Shown: piece after piece, positions 63,884 through 64,000 of the stretch | Layout: every line of letters begins with the position of its first letter | Numbering within the stretch: the stretch's first letter is position 1 | From: Paenibacillus sp. GSMTC-2017 | GTDB taxonomy: Bacteria > Bacillota > Bacilli > Paenibacillales > Paenibacillaceae | NCBI RefSeq assembly: GCF_016019935.1 | Contig: NZ_JAECMT010000005.1 | Coordinates: 6 to 64,005 of the forward strand | Direction: 5' to 3' | DNA: 64,000 nucleotides | Made by a program: the position numbers and the translations under genes | The notes under the pieces: generated by a model | Database searches by the model: none | Told to the model about the DNA's origin: nothing | Seen by the model: the letters and a program-made list of their open reading frames with translations, nothing else

Positions 63884-64000
63884 ATGGCAACACTTAAACC
63901 TTTTATATTTTCAGAAAATGCGAGAGAACAAGCGGATTTCTACATTGGAGCACTCGGAGGAAAGATCAATTCCGTCATGACGTATGGTGATTCTCCTGAG
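63884..64000 (+). CDS. VOC/PhnB-like protein, 5' part only
   Basis: ATG 63884 follows GGAAGGAAG. The 39 residues in the window (MATLKPFIFSENAREQADFY, then IGALGGKINSVMTYGDSPE) match the N-terminus of PhnB/YjdN-type glyoxalase-fold proteins. The gene runs past the right edge. Confidence 0.75.
   Translation, partial: MATLKPFIFSENAREQADFYIGALGGKINSVMTYGDSPE

Overview
The window reads as chromosome of a low-to-moderate GC, spore-former-type Firmicute, most likely Paenibacillus or a close relative. Supporting signs are strong Shine-Dalgarno sites with frequent TTG/GTG starts, Bce-type resistance modules, BdbC/BdbD, a CwlD-like amidase, CatE and DUF2087 proteins, and many intergenic palindromic repeats. 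Genus is an inference from gene families; no rRNA is present.

Layout. 1-2.6 kb: 3' end of an Rhs/YD-repeat polymorphic toxin (RHS core, Hint protease, ParB-like toxin tip) followed by a pentapeptide-repeat protein that is the probable immunity partner. 2.6-4.9 kb: a decayed plasmid/integrative element (paired operators, broken HTH gene, phage/plasmid-type Rep, HTH fragment, large palindrome). 4.9-6.4 kb: three tandem secreted paralogues plus a relic of a fourth. 7.5-10.1 kb: ABC-2 exporter (two permeases and an ATPase). 10.1-14 kb: TIM-barrel isomerase-like protein, quinone oxidoreductase with a palindromic operator, chemoreceptor. 14.1-18.5 kb: two-component system (TCS) plus ABC-2 transporter. 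19-22.2 kb: glycosyltransferase, GNAT and small proteins. 22.3-26.7 kb: ArsR-DUF2087/YjbQ/TCS operon and a cell-wall amidase. 26.9-29.6 kb: AT-rich accessory segment with a secreted toxin-like protein and small partner, next to tRNA-Asp. 29.8-31.4 kb: YnfA, a membrane-anchored protein and cytochrome c lipoprotein. 31.5-38.7 kb: complete petrobactin-type siderophore operon asbABCDEF behind a near-consensus Fur box. 39-42.8 kb: cysJ-cysI sulfite reductase. 43-44.3 kb: a GGDEF protein fused to a ribbon-helix-helix domain, among repeats. 44.3-48.9 kb: bdbD-bdbC followed by a TCS and a Bcr-type ABC transporter. 48.9-53.4 kb: BceAB-BceRS antimicrobial-peptide module with a BceR box. 53.5-58.9 kb: alkA, ThuA-like, catE, nitroreductase, LD-carboxypeptidase, papain-fold protein. 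58.8-64 kb: SIMPL protein, unknown membrane protein, chrA, arsB, a 57-aa repeat protein, and the start of a PhnB-like VOC gene.

Themes. Much of the window concerns envelope stress and antagonism: four TCSs, four ABC exporters, two toxin-like loci, LD-carboxypeptidase and amidase. Iron scavenging, sulfur assimilation and oxyanion/electrophile resistance are also represented. The most notable less-described items are the Rhs ParB-like toxin/pentapeptide pair, the mosaic tandem secreted family, the GGDEF-RHH fusion, and the secreted toxin-like pair beside tRNA-Asp.
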